Shown here piece by piece: positions 21,903-22,058 of a stretch of 22,058 nt of DNA (its first letter is position 1; the number at the start of each line of letters is the position of its first letter). Under the pieces are notes generated by a model. That model was not told the DNA's origin. It saw nothing but the letters and a program-made list of their open reading frames with translations, and ran no database searches. The DNA is from a virus: the IMG/VR virus record IMGVR_UViG_3300030380_001598, positions 1 to 22,058 of that record; one strand, 5' to 3'. A program made the position numbers and the translations under genes.

Positions 21903-22058
21903 TTAAGCCTTTTTGCTTTCTCTTCTCATTTGATTGTCTTTAGAAGTCTTGTCATCGTCTATTGGGCCACCTTTAGCCCATGTATAGCAGGTTCTCGCTG
22001 AATGGCATTTAAAATCATGCATCCAACAATAACCCAAACGACCATCTTCATCTGTTGT
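21903..22058 (-). CDS. C-terminal end of a Cys/His-rich protein, partial
   Basis: Fifty-one codons are open from the right window edge to TAA at 21903-21905. The fragment includes GYCWMHDFKCHSARTCYTW, with three Cys and two His in fifteen residues, suggesting a zinc-binding knuckle, then a polar tail ending in QMRRESKKA. Forty bases separate it from the portal start. It could be a small zinc protein or the end of a longer gene; nothing marks it as a terminase. The start lies outside the window. Confidence 0.45.
   Translation of the reverse strand, partial: TTDEDGRLGYCWMHDFKCHSARTCYTWAKGGPIDDDKTSKDNQMRRESKKA

Overview
This window looks like the virion-structure module of a tailed double-stranded DNA virus (Caudoviricetes-like) or a provirus of one. 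Every gene I can support lies on the minus strand, tightly packed with short gaps or small overlaps, so transcription runs from the right end to the left end. The DNA is AT-rich. Many ribosome binding sites read GAGGTGAT or GGAGG. That signal, the zinc-ribbon portal and an Arf-like small GTPase would fit a marine archaeal host, but nothing here proves the host.

Head region, right to left: the C-terminal end of a small Cys/His-rich protein (21903-22058); a portal with two Cys-rich zinc-ribbon-like insertions (20225-21862); small charged proteins (19942-20244, 19718-19945); a 791-residue charged, helical protein (17331-19706); more small or unknown proteins (16960-17334, 16734-16976, 15935-16732); an 833-residue ATP-dependent DNA ligase with extra domains (13423-15924); a prohead protease fused to a scaffold, with an apparent internal start for a free scaffold (12146-13384); the HK97-type major capsid protein (10810-12144); and three small beta-rich proteins plus one lysine-tailed protein (9424-10778).

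The least expected region follows the capsid genes (about 6.3-9.4 kb). It holds a two-pass membrane protein, a one-pass membrane protein, a small GTPase with all five G motifs behind a hydrophobic N-terminus, an HExxH metallopeptidase-like protein, a Cys/His zinc-finger protein with a coiled coil, and a Gln/Gly-rich protein. A nucleotide switch, a protease and membrane anchors side by side inside a structural operon suggest an undescribed virion-membrane or host-membrane system.

Tail region, continuing left: a 630-residue charged protein (4389-6281); a head-tail adaptor with an inserted beta domain (3080-4384); a small helical protein; a tail-terminator-like gene that appears split by one extra base (2381-2891); the major tail tube protein (683-2350); a 34-residue lysine-rich ORF; and the tail assembly chaperone pair, joined by a canonical A AAA AAC -1 slippery site (162-168). 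No sheath gene lies next to the tube gene, so a siphovirus-like tail is the best guess. The terminase is presumably off the right edge and the tape measure off the left edge. I saw no tRNA, rRNA, CRISPR array, insertion sequence or integrase.
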